64,000 bases of DNA from Hepsetus odoe (GCA_017165825.1 CM029387.1:11283999-11347998), one strand, 5' to 3'. Shown: positions 49,457-60,210, numbered from the stretch's first letter. Notes: generated from the sequence alone by a model not told the origin. Program-made: numbers and translations.

Positions 49457-50215
49457 TTAGTTTTCTTTATGGCGCAGTGTTCTATCATGCTGGGAAAACG
49501 CATCGTTCCTCTCCAAACTGTTCTTGGATGTTTGGCAGAAGTTGCTGTCGGAGGACGTTTTGATACCTAATTCTTTATTCATGGCTGTGTTGCTAGTGAG
49601 TGAGTCCACTACCTTGGCTGAGGAGCAACCCCACACATGAATGAATTCAGGATGCTTTACTGTTGGCATGACACAGGAGGATGATAGCGCTCACCTTTTC
49701 TTCTCTGCAGAAACTTTTTTCCAAATGCCCCAAACAATCAGAAAGGGGATTCATCAGAGAAAATGCCTTTTCCCCAGTCCTCAGCAGTCCGATCAATGTA
49801 CCTTTTGCAGAATATCAGTCTGTTCCTGATGTTTTTTGTGTAGAGAAGTGGCTTCTTTGCTGCTTTTCATGGCACCAAGCCTCCAAAAGTTTTACCTTAC
49901 TGTGCATGCAGATGCACACACACCTGCCTGCTGCCATTCCTGAGCATGCTTTGCACTGGTGGTGCCCTGATTCTGCAGATGAATCAACTTTAGTAGACTG
50001 TCCTGGTGCTCGCTTGACTTTCTTGTGCACCCTGATGCCTCTACATCAATTGAACCTCTCTCCTTTAAGTTCTTGATGTTCCAATAAAGGGTTGATTTGG
50101 GTACAATCTTAGCAGCAGCGATATCCTTGCCTGCGAAGCTCTTTTTGTGCAAAGCAATGATGACTGCATGTGTTTTCTTGCAGGTAACCATAGTTAAGAT
50201 GGTTTCAAGCACCAC
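49457..50215 (-). pseudogene. Tc1-like transposase relic
   Basis: On the minus strand from 50215 the N-terminal DNA-binding region is readable: AVIIALHKKSFAGKDIAAAK, then STLYWNIKNLKERGSI, a paired-type helix-turn-helix. Further on come QEWQQAGV and an arginine-rich linker. A later frame (49457-49669) has TVKHPEFIHVWGC and QHD, which match the blocks around the second catalytic aspartate of the DDE domain. Stops and frameshifts interrupt the rest, so no active enzyme is expected. The C-terminal part is compressed, suggesting internal deletion. Confidence 0.78.
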
Positions 50216-50695
50216 CCACCTTTTAAAGCATCCAGTGTGTATTGATTCTGAATCAATATGACAGACTGATCTCCAGCTTTGTTCTCCTCAACACTCTCAC
50301 CTGTGTTAACGAGAGGATCACTGAAATTATCTCAGCAGGTCGTTTTGTGGCAGGGCTGAAATGCAGTGGAAATGGGTTTTTTGGGTTAAGTTCATTTTCA
50401 TGGTAAAGAGGGACTTTGCAAGTAATTGCAATTCATCTGATCACTCTTCATAACATTCTGGAGTTTATGCAAACTGCCATCATAAAAACCGAGGCAACAA
50501 ACTTTGTGAAAATTAGTATTTTTGTCATTCTCAAAACTTTTGGCCATGGTTGTAGTTACCAAAAGTCTAACTCTCAACTATGCATCACCACAGGGAATAG
50601 CTAAATGGATATGGGTGTAGAAACAGATGTTTGTTGACATTTCCAATGTCATTGCTCTTTGTTTTCCATTGCTTTCCACAAAAGGAGCAAGCCTT

Positions 50696-50912
50696 GTTAC
50701 ATTTACATTTACGGCATTTAGCAGACGCTCTTATCTAGAGCGACTTACATGTCCTAATTACAGGGACAGTCCCCCTGGAGCAACTCAGGGTTAAGGGGTC
50801 TTGCTCAGGGACCCAGTGGTGGTAGTGCCAGAGGTGGGATTCGAACCTGGGACCTCTTGAGCCATAGGTCCATAGGCAAGTATCCTACCACTGGACCACC
50901 GCCACCCTACAT
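50696..50912 (-). mobile_element. tRNA-derived SINE, family B
   Basis: Minus-strand copy in cadm3 intron 2. TTTAGCAGACGCTCTTATC is the complemented tail, and GGGATTCGAACCTGGGACC with CCACTGGACCACCGCC is the head. Close to 41251-41438, so relatively young. Confidence 0.85.
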
Positions 50913-52382
50913 TTCATGGCTCCAATTGCCCTCTACAGAAGACTTGAAGCCAAGGAACGCAAAATAAGTCAATGTTTCCATCTCTTCCTCATCAATGCAG
51001 CAATCCGGCTTTTGTTCTTTCTTCTTTGACTTTTGTTAAAAGCATTTTCAAATCATCTTCATTTTCAGCCATTTAGGTAAAATCAGCTGCACATCAGAGG
51101 TCATTCATATTTCTTCCAGCAATTTTGATTCCTGTATCTGATTCTTCCATACCAGATGGACAAATAAAGCTAGTCAGAGCTGAGTTCATTATATTGAGCT
51201 GATTTTTGTGGCAGCAGGAGAGAAACTACTAATGCTCTCAACCTCATTTTGAAGATAAGCAAGAAAATAGAAACACATTCCAATTTTTTTAAAAATATAG
51301 CTTTTTGGTTTCAGATAGATGTTTAATTTCAGCAAAAATAAAAGTAATACATTTGTATTCAATTATATTGAATGAAATTAAAAGTCAGTTTCATTTTAAA
51401 GATGAGTGGCAAGCATTTAATTTGAGAATGAATCCAAGGGATGGAATTTAACACAGAAATGGAAGCCCAGGACAGAAGGGAAAAAGACTATTATTATTGT
51501 AATTTAAAAATACATAAAATAAAAATCCTAGAAATGAAGAAAAAAAGGGATATTAACAACTAAAGATGATCAAAATCATATTCTAACCATTAATGTGATA
51601 ATTTACCCATGTCATACTCAAGTAGCTAAAGACTCCACACTTCCCCCAGACAGCTACAATTTGACCTACCTGGCCATTTATGACTGAGACTGAGCCAAGA
51701 GACATTTAGCTTGTATATCACAGTAATATTGATGGCTTTGGTGTTCACATCTCCGAGACACTCAACATGAAAAAAACATCCTCTCTTACCTGAGTTTTAA
51801 ACATACTTCTGTATTATCACAGTTTTTTAGGTATGCAACTCTCCTGTCAGAGTCTTCTTTCTCTACATCTGATGAAAGTATATCATGTCTAATCGGAATG
51901 CTCTTTGGAGTCAAAAGTAACTTTTGTACTAATAGCTCCCTTTTGTGAAGAATGTTCACTCTGCAGTGCTTGCCTTTAAAATGTCTGCAGACACCCTTTG
52001 TATCACTTGAATTAAATTGCAAACATATCACTAAGTTGATTCATATAAATTGTTTCCTATTAATTTTCCATTAAATACTTAGTAGACTATATTCGCGTAA
52101 TTATCACAGCCTTAAAATGAATTTATAAATTAAAGAGGTTAAATCTTGAGGCAGAACATTTTTCACAGGTAGTGCAAAAACTGAATAGAAGAAGTTAGAT
52201 ATTAAAACAAAACAATAAAAGATGTAGGAAAAGGAATTTACTGTTCCCAAATTTGAATACTATCAAAAATCTTTAATAGTTATTTAGTTATTAAACAATC
52301 GATGGATGGAGGGCTATCTATGAGTATTTCAAAACCTTTGAATATTTAAAAAATTCTGAAAGGAAAATGTAAAATAAAATGG
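50913..52382 (+). other. cadm3 intron 2, nothing recognised
   Basis: AT-rich DNA between SINE copies. No coding signal. Confidence 0.55.
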
Positions 52383-52549
52383 CCAGTGGTGGTCTAGAGA
52401 TAGGATGCTCATGGATGAATAGGTAGCAGGTGCAAATTCAACCTTCAGCCCCCAAACTATTGAGTTCCTGAGCAAGGTCCTTAACCCCAGCTTGCTCAAG
52501 TTGTTATGGATAAGAGTATCTACTAAGTGCCATAAATGTAAATGTAAAA
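52383..52549 (+). mobile_element. SINE family B, old copy
   Basis: Diverged plus-strand copy with GGTGGTCTAGAGATAGG head, TGAGCAAGGTCCTTAACCCC body and GGATAAGAGTATCTACTAAG tail. Confidence 0.72.
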
Positions 52550-52639
52550 AAACCCTAAATTAAGAAAGGAAAGGCTACAGGAAACTCTACTTTCAGTGAA
52601 ATAGGATCTAAGTTTTGACTGAGTAAAAGGTTGCTTAAA

Positions 52640-52857
52640 GTAGTAGAGTTGGGCACAGAATCAGAAGATTGTGGGTTCAAACCCCTTATCAATAAGTTGC
52701 CCTGAGGTGTCCTTGAGCAAGGTACCATCCCTGTCACTGCTCCCCCTGCTGCACGTTGAGTTTTTGTGCATGGGTTAAATGCAGAGATCCAATTTCGTTA
52801 TGGTTCACGCTGTGCTGTGTGTACTCACGATGATGAGAATATTCTCTTTCACTTTCA
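52640..52857 (+). mobile_element. SINE family A fragment
   Basis: Plus-strand copy in cadm3 intron 2 with B box GGTTCAAACCCC, TTGCCCTGAGGTGTCCTTGA body and TTTCACTTTCATA tail. A-box region decayed. Confidence 0.72.
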
Positions 52858-53067
52858 TATTTTAATTTAAATTTTTCCATTAGGATAAATACAAAATAAG
52901 TTTCTTTTACTTCATCAGCAAAATGTGTAATTTGTTAAGAGGCATCCAAACCTTTGCATTCAGCTGCACATTGAAAGAAATGTTTGGATTGGTGGATAAA
53001 TGGGTGTTTATTTGAGTGGATGTATGAATGTATAGGTTAATTGGTTGGTGGGTGAGTGATTAAATAA

Positions 53068-53114
53068 ATGACTACATACATACATACATACATACATGCA
53101 TACATACATACATA
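53068..53114. repeat. (CATA)n microsatellite
   Basis: About eleven tetranucleotide units with one TG change. Degenerate GGAT/TGGA repeats continue on either side, to about 53400. Confidence 0.92.
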
Positions 53115-53901
53115 TATTCATAATAAATGCTAAACAAATTCTACTTTGAAGAGATGAAAGATAAGGGGAAAAGGATCAATGGTTGGATGGACTGTATAAA
53201 TGGATAAATGGATGATAAAGATGCAACATACAGCGAAGAATTGAAAGAAACCCGAGAAGATGGCAGGTGGAGAGTGATGATGGGTGGTTGGTTGGATAGG
53301 TGGATAAATGATCAACTGGCTGTCTGAAAAAAAGAAACAGATGGATGGAGAGAAGTGGATGAATAGCTGTATGGATAGTAGAAGGAACTGACGGACAGAT
53401 AAACTTACTGAAGCAGATGGGATAGGTGATGAGAAGACTTGATTCAAAAAGGAAGATGAATGAATATACAATGAAAAGATAAGGAAGACTCAGGGAGAGA
53501 AAGAGAGATAAAGAGAGAGAGAGAGCGAGAGAGAGAGAGCAAGCCTAAGAAAGGGAAGGAAAGAGATGCATTAAATAATGGAACGGGAGAGAGTGAGACA
53601 GAAAAGGGGTCAATAACAGAGCAGGCAAACACACAAACTTTGTATTACATGCATAAATGACTTTCTGCTCATGTTGTGCAGTTGTGGAGCAGAGCAGACA
53701 GTGAAATATTTCAGACGCTTTTCCTCTCCGCCTTATGAATGTATTAAAGCCACCTCAGTAACTAAATCATTCCCTCAGTGCTACAGGAGTCTGATCTGAG
53801 CTCCAGAGCAGGACTTCAGATGTTGTGGGGGTGTGCATAAAGAGATGGAGGGATGATTAGAGAGTGATATAGATGGAGGGGTGGTGATTAGACATGGGAA
53901 A

Positions 53902-53905
<4 letters not shown>

Positions 53906-53954
<49 letters not shown>
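53906..53954. repeat. (GA)n microsatellite
   Basis: About 24 GA units in a purine-rich neighbourhood. Confidence 0.94.
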
Positions 53955-53957
<3 letters not shown>

Positions 53958-54049
53958 ATGAGTAAATGAAACAGAGTGGAGGTCAGTGGAAAACAGTGCC
54001 TTATGAAGACAAATTAACTGACCTTCATTTACTGATAAACCATGAAGAC

Positions 54050-54943
54050 CTCACACACACACACACACACACACACTTCACTTTCACTAGATTATTCACA
54101 GAGCCATACTAACTACTTACAGAAAGGCACACAATGCAGCTGTACACACACACACTCACATACACACATACACACACACTTATTTTTGTCTGCATCATAC
54201 AGTAATTACTTTTCTTCAGAGGTTGAGACAAGTCACTGAGTTGCAAGTAACAAGTAAGTCGCAAGTCTTTTTATGCAAATCAAGTCTCGAGTTGTAAACA
54301 AGGATGCATCCATTCTTCAGCCATTTTAATGCTCTTTTAACATTGAACAGATTTTTTGATGACAGACAGTTAACACTGATAGCACTATTCAGAGCAAAAA
54401 TCAACATAATTGAGACAAGGAGCAGTGAATTTACTTGCAGAATTCACTCAAATCCGTCAAATTCAGCAAGATCAGCTTTGATTTCCTGCTGTGAGGAAAG
54501 TATTAAGTTAGCTGCTAAATGTCTAAGACTGAAGTTTATCTGCAGAGCAATAACATAATTTAAAAAATAATGTAATAAGCAAAGTATAACCATGGTTACG
54601 AATGAAGTTTCTGCTCGAGGTCTATATCAAAAACACACTTTCAATGTAGTTCTGATGTGGCTGTTCCAGGACTCCACTATTCATTTTAAGAAAAACATCT
54701 CTCCACCTTTCTCTCTGCTTTTTTGGTGAATCAAGTCTTAATATTTGAAACTTGAGTCATTTTTCTTGCAGCGCAGTGTTTGCTGTCTGTTTAATTCCTA
54801 AACGCCATCACTGTGAGATGAAGGAAGTGATGTTTAGAGTCAGAGGTACAATCTCAAATCACAAAGATCACAAATACTGAAAAAAAAATCATGCTGTTCT
54901 TCTTCCCCCCTTTCTTTCTGTCCTTCTTTCCCCCATTCCTCAG
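54050..54943 (+). other. cadm3 intron 2, 3' part
   Basis: A CA run (54053-54076) and an interrupted CA stretch (54145-54179). 54240-54290 has AAGTC-type repeats seen in fish repetitive DNA. It ends in a long polypyrimidine tract before the exon at 54944. Confidence 0.6.
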
Positions 54944-55096
54944 CTCTGAGAGATAACCGGATCCAGCTTCATAAGTCCACGCCCACAGAGCTGTCAATCA
55001 CCATCTCAGACGTGCAGCTGTCAGATGATGGAGAATACACCTGCTCCATTTTCACCATGCCTGTGCGGACTGCACGAGCCACTGTCACTGTGCTGG
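54944..55096 (+). CDS. cadm3: cadm3 internal exon: second half of Ig-like V domain 1
   Basis: Partial CDS. The 153-nt exon follows a strong polypyrimidine tract (about 54896-54943, ending CCTCAG) and precedes donor GTATGA. Phase is 1 at both ends. It begins with the codons for LRDNRIQL, which join the KR-A end of the preceding exon. It continues through ELSITISDVQLSDDGEYTC, with the D-x-G-x-Y-x-C signature and second cysteine of an Ig V domain, then SIFTMPVRTA and the terminal TVTVLG strand. FTMPV followed by VTVLG is characteristic of CADM2/CADM3, and the overall match is best to CADM3. A long (GT)n microsatellite begins about 15 bases beyond the donor. Confidence 0.94.
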
Positions 55097-55107
55097 GTAT
55101 GAACACT

Positions 55108-55111
<4 letters not shown>

Positions 55112-55191
<80 letters not shown>
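55112..55191 (+). repeat. (GT)n microsatellite just after a cadm3 donor
   Basis: About 39 GT units starting 15 bases after the donor at 55097, in the 535-bp intron 3. Confidence 0.96.
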
Positions 55192-55194
<3 letters not shown>

Positions 55195-55631
55195 ATATAT
55201 TTTTTAAATTCTATGTTCTGTTATGAGGTCTTATTTTATTCAGCTGTAAAAACTTTATGAGTTTAAACTTCATCTAAACAGCAGAACATGAGTGTATGTA
55301 TGGTGTGTGTATTTAGGCCACAGCTGCTCTTCTAGATACTGAGGATCTGGAGTAAACACTGTAATTAATTCTTGATTAGATTGTAAGTACTTGATTGTCA
55401 TTAATCTCTTTCTTCCTCCCTCTCTCCCTCTCTCTCTCTCTGTTCATTCCCTATTTCACTCTCAATCCTTGTCTCTGTATTTCTTTCATTCTTTCTTTCT
55501 TTATTTCTTTCTTTCACATGCCCTGTCATTCCCTCACTCTTTTTCTCATTAACTCTTTATTTGTACTTTTCCTTCATTATCTTTTTCTTTATATTCCTGT
55601 TACCCTCTATCTCTGCACCGCTTTCTCTCAG

Positions 55632-55769
55632 GTGTTCCTGGTAAGCCGGTGATTTCAGGTTTTGAGGACGCAGTGCAGGAGGGCGGGACTATAACCCTGA
55701 CCTGCAGCAGCACAGGAAGCAAACCACCAGCTCAACTCCACTGGTACAAAGGAGCCGAGAAGTTGGAGG
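55632..55769 (+). CDS. cadm3: cadm3 internal exon: first half of Ig-like domain 2
   Basis: Partial CDS. The 138-nt exon (46 codons, phase 1 at both ends) lies between acceptor CTCTCAG and donor GTACAC. The first codon is completed by the G ending the previous exon and gives G-V-P-G-K-P, the short linker between Ig1 and Ig2. The domain core is visible as TITLTCSSTGSKPPAQLHWY, with the first Ig cysteine and the tryptophan. The intron before it is only 535 bp. The donor lacks the usual AAGT after GT and runs straight into a (CA)n tract, so it looks weak. Because length and phases are symmetric, skipping would keep the frame but remove half of Ig2. Whether that happens is not shown by the sequence. 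Confidence 0.93.
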
Positions 55770-55770
55770 G

Positions 55771-55786
55771 TACACACACACACACT

Positions 55787-55820
<34 letters not shown>

Positions 55821-55827
55821 CACACTG
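55771..55827 (+). repeat. (CA)n microsatellite abutting a cadm3 donor
   Basis: The CA run begins within the donor GTACACAC of the exon ending at 55769. Two short interruptions (CT, CG). Confidence 0.96.
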
Positions 55828-55967
55828 TCATATTTATACATTCACACATTTACATCATTAATACATTAAAAAAACATTTACACTTCTGGAGAACAGCAGC
55901 TGCTGAAAAGAAAAAAAGGAAAAATTCATAAAAGTTTGCCTTATAAAACTTATTTACACACTTATGG

Positions 55968-56217
55968 GCAGCGGTGGCCTAGCGGTTAGGGCGTTAGCCG
56001 CATGATCAGAGGATCGGGGGTTCAAACTCCTTCCCAATAGGTTGCCCTGAGGTACCCTTGAGCAAGGTACCGTCCCCATCACTGCTCCCCGGGCACTTTC
56101 AATAGCTGCCCACTGCTGCACGGGTTTGAGTGTGCATGGGTTAAATGCAGAGGTCCAATTTCGTTGTGGTTCATGTGTGCTGTGCCGTGACCTCGCAATG
56201 ACAAGGGTTTTCACTTT
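55968..56217 (+). mobile_element. tRNA-derived SINE, family A, young copy
   Basis: The head resembles a tRNA, with A box TGGCCTAGCGGT (55976-55987) and B box GGTTCAAACTCC (56019-56030), the RNA polymerase III promoter. The body has GGTTGCCCTGAGGTACCC and the tail ends TTCACTTT. The 8-bp target-site duplication CACTTATG (55960-55967 and 56218-56225) is perfect. It lies in cadm3 intron 4. Confidence 0.88.
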
Positions 56218-56836
56218 CACTTATGTTAATGAAATGTTAAATGAAGCACAAAGTACAAATTCAGTTTTATGTATAAGTTCTACTTGAGTATTTATTTTTG
56301 CTAAATATTTCTATGATCTTTTTAATCCACTGGCCAGGGGACAACAAAGAAGTAACATAAAGTTTTCTGAAATGAAACAAAAAAAAATAAGTCAAATGGC
56401 AGAAAAACACAACTGGGGATTTAAAAGCACAGGAACAAATATGAATAACAGACACTAAATAGCCCATCACTCTTCTTCTCCAACCTGCCAACATTACTGA
56501 GGGAAGATGGGAACTACACACACACACACAAATGCATATGTTCACACAAAGTGAAGACAGTCACTACAAGTAGTCACAGGTGACAGCAGTGACAAGAAGG
56601 CAGAGGCGGAATTAAGACAGGGTGGGGCCTGGGCGAGGAAACCGTGACAGCTGACTTTTACTTGGTGTAAACATTTTACACCTAAAAGAACAATAGAGCT
56701 TTAAAAAAAAAAAGGCACAGTAGCAAATGTTCAGTTGAATAGCATTTGCATCTTTTCCCATTAATTGAGACTCATTGAAGCTTCTGTGCTTAAGCTTGGT
56801 TATAGGTTTAGCTGGTTTAGTGTCAGGGCATAACTT

Positions 56837-57100
56837 GAAGTGAAAGTGAAAGTGACAACCCTTGTCATTGCGAGGTCATGGCACAGCACACATGAACCAC
56901 AACGAAATTGGACCTCTGCATTTTACCCATGCACACTCAAACCCGTGCAGCAGTGGGCAGCTATTGAAAGCGCCCGGGGAGCAGTGATGGGGACGGTACC
57001 TTGCTCAAGGGTACCTCAGGGCAACCTATTGGGAAGGGGTTTGAACCCCTGATCCTCCGATCATGCGGCTAACGCCCTAACCGCTAGGCCACCGCTGCCC
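56837..57100 (-). mobile_element. tRNA-derived SINE, family A, young copy, inverted
   Basis: Minus-strand copy very close in sequence to 55968-56217, with tail at the left (GAAGTGAAAGTGAAAGTGAC) and tRNA head at the right (CTAGGCCACCGCTGCCC). It is flanked by TAACTT at 56831-56836 and 57101-57106. Confidence 0.88.
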
Positions 57101-57106
57101 TAACTT

Positions 57107-58559
57107 ATTATAGTTGCACCAACTATAAGTGGATTTTTCAACAAGTCCTGGCATTAATCTCATGTCCAGCTGGGAGCACATGCTAGACACATGCTAGACC
57201 TTTACTGCTTTAATCAGTTTGCTGTAGTACCAAGTTATAGAAACAGATAATGCAGAAAAACTAACGATTAACTTCACTGTCATTTTTGTATCAACACTAT
57301 GTGATTTGCTAAATACTCTAAAAATCATCAAAAAACCTAGGCATTGCTTTGTTTAGAAGGGCTGTTGAGACAAAGCTGCTGGATGTCTGCAAATATTCTC
57401 ACTCTTTTTAAAATTTAGTTTAAATCAAAGTGGATAATTGTTGTTTTGATTATTATTTGGTGTATTACACTATCATCATATTCCTTCCTGTGGTTTTTAC
57501 CAAATGGGTGTGATTGTATTACAAAAGTTCTTGCTTTGAAAACATTAAGTTGAAGCAGAGCTAGCAAAGTAAGATTTACATCGTAAGAAACTTCATAGCT
57601 GACCTTTCAGAGCTGAAGTTTACATTCTGACTGATTTCTCTTAATCTGCTCTGTTTATCCATGAGCATGGGTATAACCAGACTATAAAATTCAATCAGTT
57701 TAAGTTTCAGTTTTATTCACATGTTACTCTGCTTTTCATACTGCTTGAAAACCCTGAATGTTCAGGTTAAGGGAACTTTTTTAAAATCACTTCAGGGAAA
57801 TGCGTTTTGACAAGATACATGAATTGGAAAGCCAGTATTGGATGTAGCATTTTCAATGGCTCTGAACTATCAAAAACATGGCAATTCCATTTCAGGTTGT
57901 CTGAAACCATAAAATGTTATAATTAAAACCTGGCTTGTGTTTGTTTGAGCTCCTTTACCGCTTTAGGTCTGTACAGGCTAGTGTGCAATGAAATTGTTAT
58001 GGGGGAGTTCACATTTTATTTTCATGACGTGAGGCACTCTGCATGGCACTTTTTTCTTCGGGGCTCACACTGTGAATTTGAACTGTTGCTTGATTTGGAG
58101 GTGTGTTTCTGATAAGCAACAATAGCTTGATGAGAAACATGTAAAAAGTTCTTACCATTTAGAAAGTGATCTACTTTTAAATTAGAAGTGTTAGATGGTG
58201 ATAGCAAAAACAAGATAAAGGAGGATAAGGTTCTTTTTGTTTATAGCATGCTACTTTTGATCTGAATGTCTACTTTCCTTTGCATGTCTGGTAAGCACAA
58301 AACAACACCAAACATTTAAGGCAACTTGATGGCCAAAAGCATTAAGTGTTAACTGAAAAATTATTTTAATCTGCACCTGACTGCGCAGTGTATAATACTG
58401 TGGTAATTAAGATCTTTTGGTGCAAACTAGCCCCCGGAGAAATGGGGTTTTCTTACAATAGTGAAAAATGGGCATGTTTTCTTAGGTCACATGAACAAGT
58501 GTGCATCATTTTTCATTTTGAATCTGTTTCCATGTGTCTGGCTGCATTTGTGTGTGAAG
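57107..58559 (+). other. cadm3 intron 4, 3' part, nothing recognised
   Basis: AT-rich intron sequence leading to a weak acceptor at 58558-58559. Confidence 0.6.
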
Positions 58560-58730
58560 ACCGTCCAAACGTTGTGGAGTCAAACCCTAATGAGCCTACC
58601 TACACAGTGAGCAGCGTTCTCCCTCTGCCAGTAACCAGGGATGACAACAATGCCATGATCGCCTGTGCTGTGGACCATCCATCCATCTCTAATGGAGACA
58701 AAAGAACAGAACAGCCTCTCAGCGTACTGT
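58560..58730 (+). CDS. cadm3: cadm3 internal exon: second half of Ig-like domain 2
   Basis: Partial CDS. The 171-nt exon (57 codons, phase 1 to phase 1) starts after GTGTGTGAAG and ends before a good donor, GTAAGA. Joining the G of the preceding exon to AC gives aspartate and reads D-R-P-N-V-V-E-S. It continues with TYTVSSVLPLPVTRDDNNAM and IACAVDHPS, the second Ig2 cysteine, then LSVL. The TFTVSS..VTREDD and VNHES layout of CADM3 is recognisable. The acceptor tract contains G and A, so it is not strong. The only other plausible upstream AG (TTTTCTTAG, about 58485) would put the exon out of frame. The 2.79-kb intron before it carries an inverted pair of SINEs. Confidence 0.9.
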
Positions 58731-59156
58731 GTAAGATATACACTCACGCACGCATTTGTTTTCATATGTTTTCAGAACATGGGTTTGTCCATGCCCTATA
58801 CATATACATGTTCCCTCTTTACTTCAGTAGCAGTTTCTAATCTTTAGAAAAAGCTTTACAGTAGATTTAGATTTTAGATCCTCACATTAGCGTGAGGATT
58901 TGATTGTAGGTAAACACAAAAGCACCTGTAAGGTCAGGTACTTATGTGCGCTGGTTTTGTATCACTAACGTCAGTCCAACTCATCTCTGCACTTTAGAGA
59001 TAACAATTTGTGTCAGCAACTCTTTACAATACAATTTCATGACAAAAGACCCATACAAATTGAGTGAAGTAACTGGGAAAAACACCTCTTCACATTAACT
59101 TACAAAAACATCTCTCATTTTCTCTGAGGTTAACAATTTGGTTAGAACCTAAACTG
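58731..59156 (+). other. cadm3 intron 5, 5' part
   Basis: Begins with donor GTAAGA. Nothing else recognised. Confidence 0.7.
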
Positions 59157-59400
59157 ACTGGCCATTTCATTAGGGGCATGCACTGAGAATGATCCACCAC
59201 CCAAATAATGCCAGCTCATTGGTCTTCCTGTGGGGTGTGCAGAATTCCAGTGTGATTTCCTGTAGGGGATGTCCTTTAACATTGTGTTTTTGTATCGACC
59301 GGGCAGGGTTGAATGTGTAGCAATCAGGGGTCACTCCACCAGAACACCCACTGCAATGAATTGTTGTACACACTGCAGCATCTTCACTTAAAATGATTTT
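59157..59400. mobile_element. Possible MITE-like fragment related to Tc1 elements
   Basis: It begins with ACTGGCCATTTCATTAGG, resembling the terminal repeat of the Tc1-like family seen at 15127-16430. Only one end is visible and there is no coding trace. It lies in cadm3 intron 5. Confidence 0.3.
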
Positions 59401-59759
59401 TCCAGAAATGTCCCAACATTTTGCAGTGGAGGCTTACGGAGTGGACTCAAGTGTCCACAAAGGACTGTTGTCCTTTGTGCACAAGGATTTATCTGAGACT
59501 CCTTTCTATAATTTGTAACAGCAGCTGCAAAGTATATAGTCTGAAAAGTAATATGTTTAGTAAGTGGGGTGGAATGGACCATGAGAGCAGATACAAAGTT
59601 CTTACTCTTAATGAAGAGGTACATCATTGCAGATGTACTACAAATATGTTTTATATTGAAGTACCTTCAAGTCAGCCAAACACTAAACTTAACCTTAAGC
59701 TTACTTTACCATAACATGTTTTTCCAGGAAATGCACAAATAAATGTGATGAAATAATGC

Positions 59760-59760
59760 A

Positions 59761-59797
<37 letters not shown>
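59760..59797 (+). repeat. (CA)n microsatellite upstream of a cadm3 exon
   Basis: About 18 CA units, followed by GTGTGTGT at 59797-59804. It ends about 50 bases before the exon at 59849. Confidence 0.95.
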
Positions 59798-59848
59798 TGT
59801 GTGTCTTTGATGCATTCACATGCATGTGTGTATGTGTTTATCCCCAAG

Positions 59849-59939
59849 TCTCTCCAAGTGTGACAATCAAGCCTGAGAGTGACCTGCCTAGAGAGGGAGA
59901 GAAGTTTCATCTGCAGTGTGTGGGCTACGGGAACCCTGA
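59849..59939 (+). CDS. cadm3: cadm3 internal exon: start of Ig-like domain 3
   Basis: Partial CDS. The 91-nt exon follows TTTATCCCCAAG and ends before donor GTAAGA. It enters in phase 1 (T plus TC gives Phe, at the position of Tyr in mammalian CADM3 LYTP) and leaves in phase 2, unlike the four preceding exons. It reads S-P-S-V-T-I-K-P, then LPREGEKFHLQCVGYGNP, which contains the first cysteine of Ig3 and the G-x-G-N-P turn found in CADM3. (CA)n tracts lie on both sides, and the downstream one begins about five bases after the donor. The next exon, which should begin with the P-x-Q-x-x-W strand, was not found before the window ends, so the gene continues more than 4 kb to the right. Confidence 0.9.
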
Positions 59940-59944
59940 GTAAG

Positions 59945-59945
<1 letters not shown>

Positions 59946-60016
<71 letters not shown>
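59946..60016 (+). repeat. (CA)n microsatellite just after a cadm3 donor
   Basis: About 35 pure CA units starting six bases after the donor at 59940. Confidence 0.96.
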
Positions 60017-60017
<1 letters not shown>

Positions 60018-60208
60018 TCTCAAAGACACACATTCATTTATTAAGATATATGCAAACATTTTGAACACCCCAGGTCATATGATATCTTTTGATTTTCTAA
60101 GTGAAGGTAAGTACATCCTCCACAAATTTTAACTATTTCATTTTAATTGATTTTGTTGAAAAAATAAAGTATGTAAGATGTGGCTTGTAGAAACATTTTG
60201 GCACATAT

Positions 60209-60210
<2 letters not shown>

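Larger units (their letters stand above)
46040..50553 (-). mobile_element. Tc1-like DNA transposon interrupted by the LINE
   Basis: Two parts, about 46040-46158 and 49285-50553, form one Tc1-like element of about 1.4 kb split by the LINE. The ends are inverted and partly matching: GGTTTTCACAAAGTTTGCTG near 46071 corresponds to the complement of the stretch around 50490-50520. The right end is close to the usual TTTTGGCCA...TGTAG terminus of this teleost family. The left end is decayed, so its exact boundary is uncertain by tens of bases. The transposase lies on the minus strand and is broken. Confidence 0.8.

Noticed and set aside
55976..56030. tRNA gene
   Set aside because: A and B boxes are present, but the sequence continues into a SINE body with target-site duplications and lacks a proper cloverleaf acceptor stem.
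58388..58559. ORF start upstream of the cadm3 exon at 58560
   Set aside because: The ATG and following codons lie in intron 4. The exon begins at the in-frame acceptor. The alternative acceptor near 58485 is out of frame.
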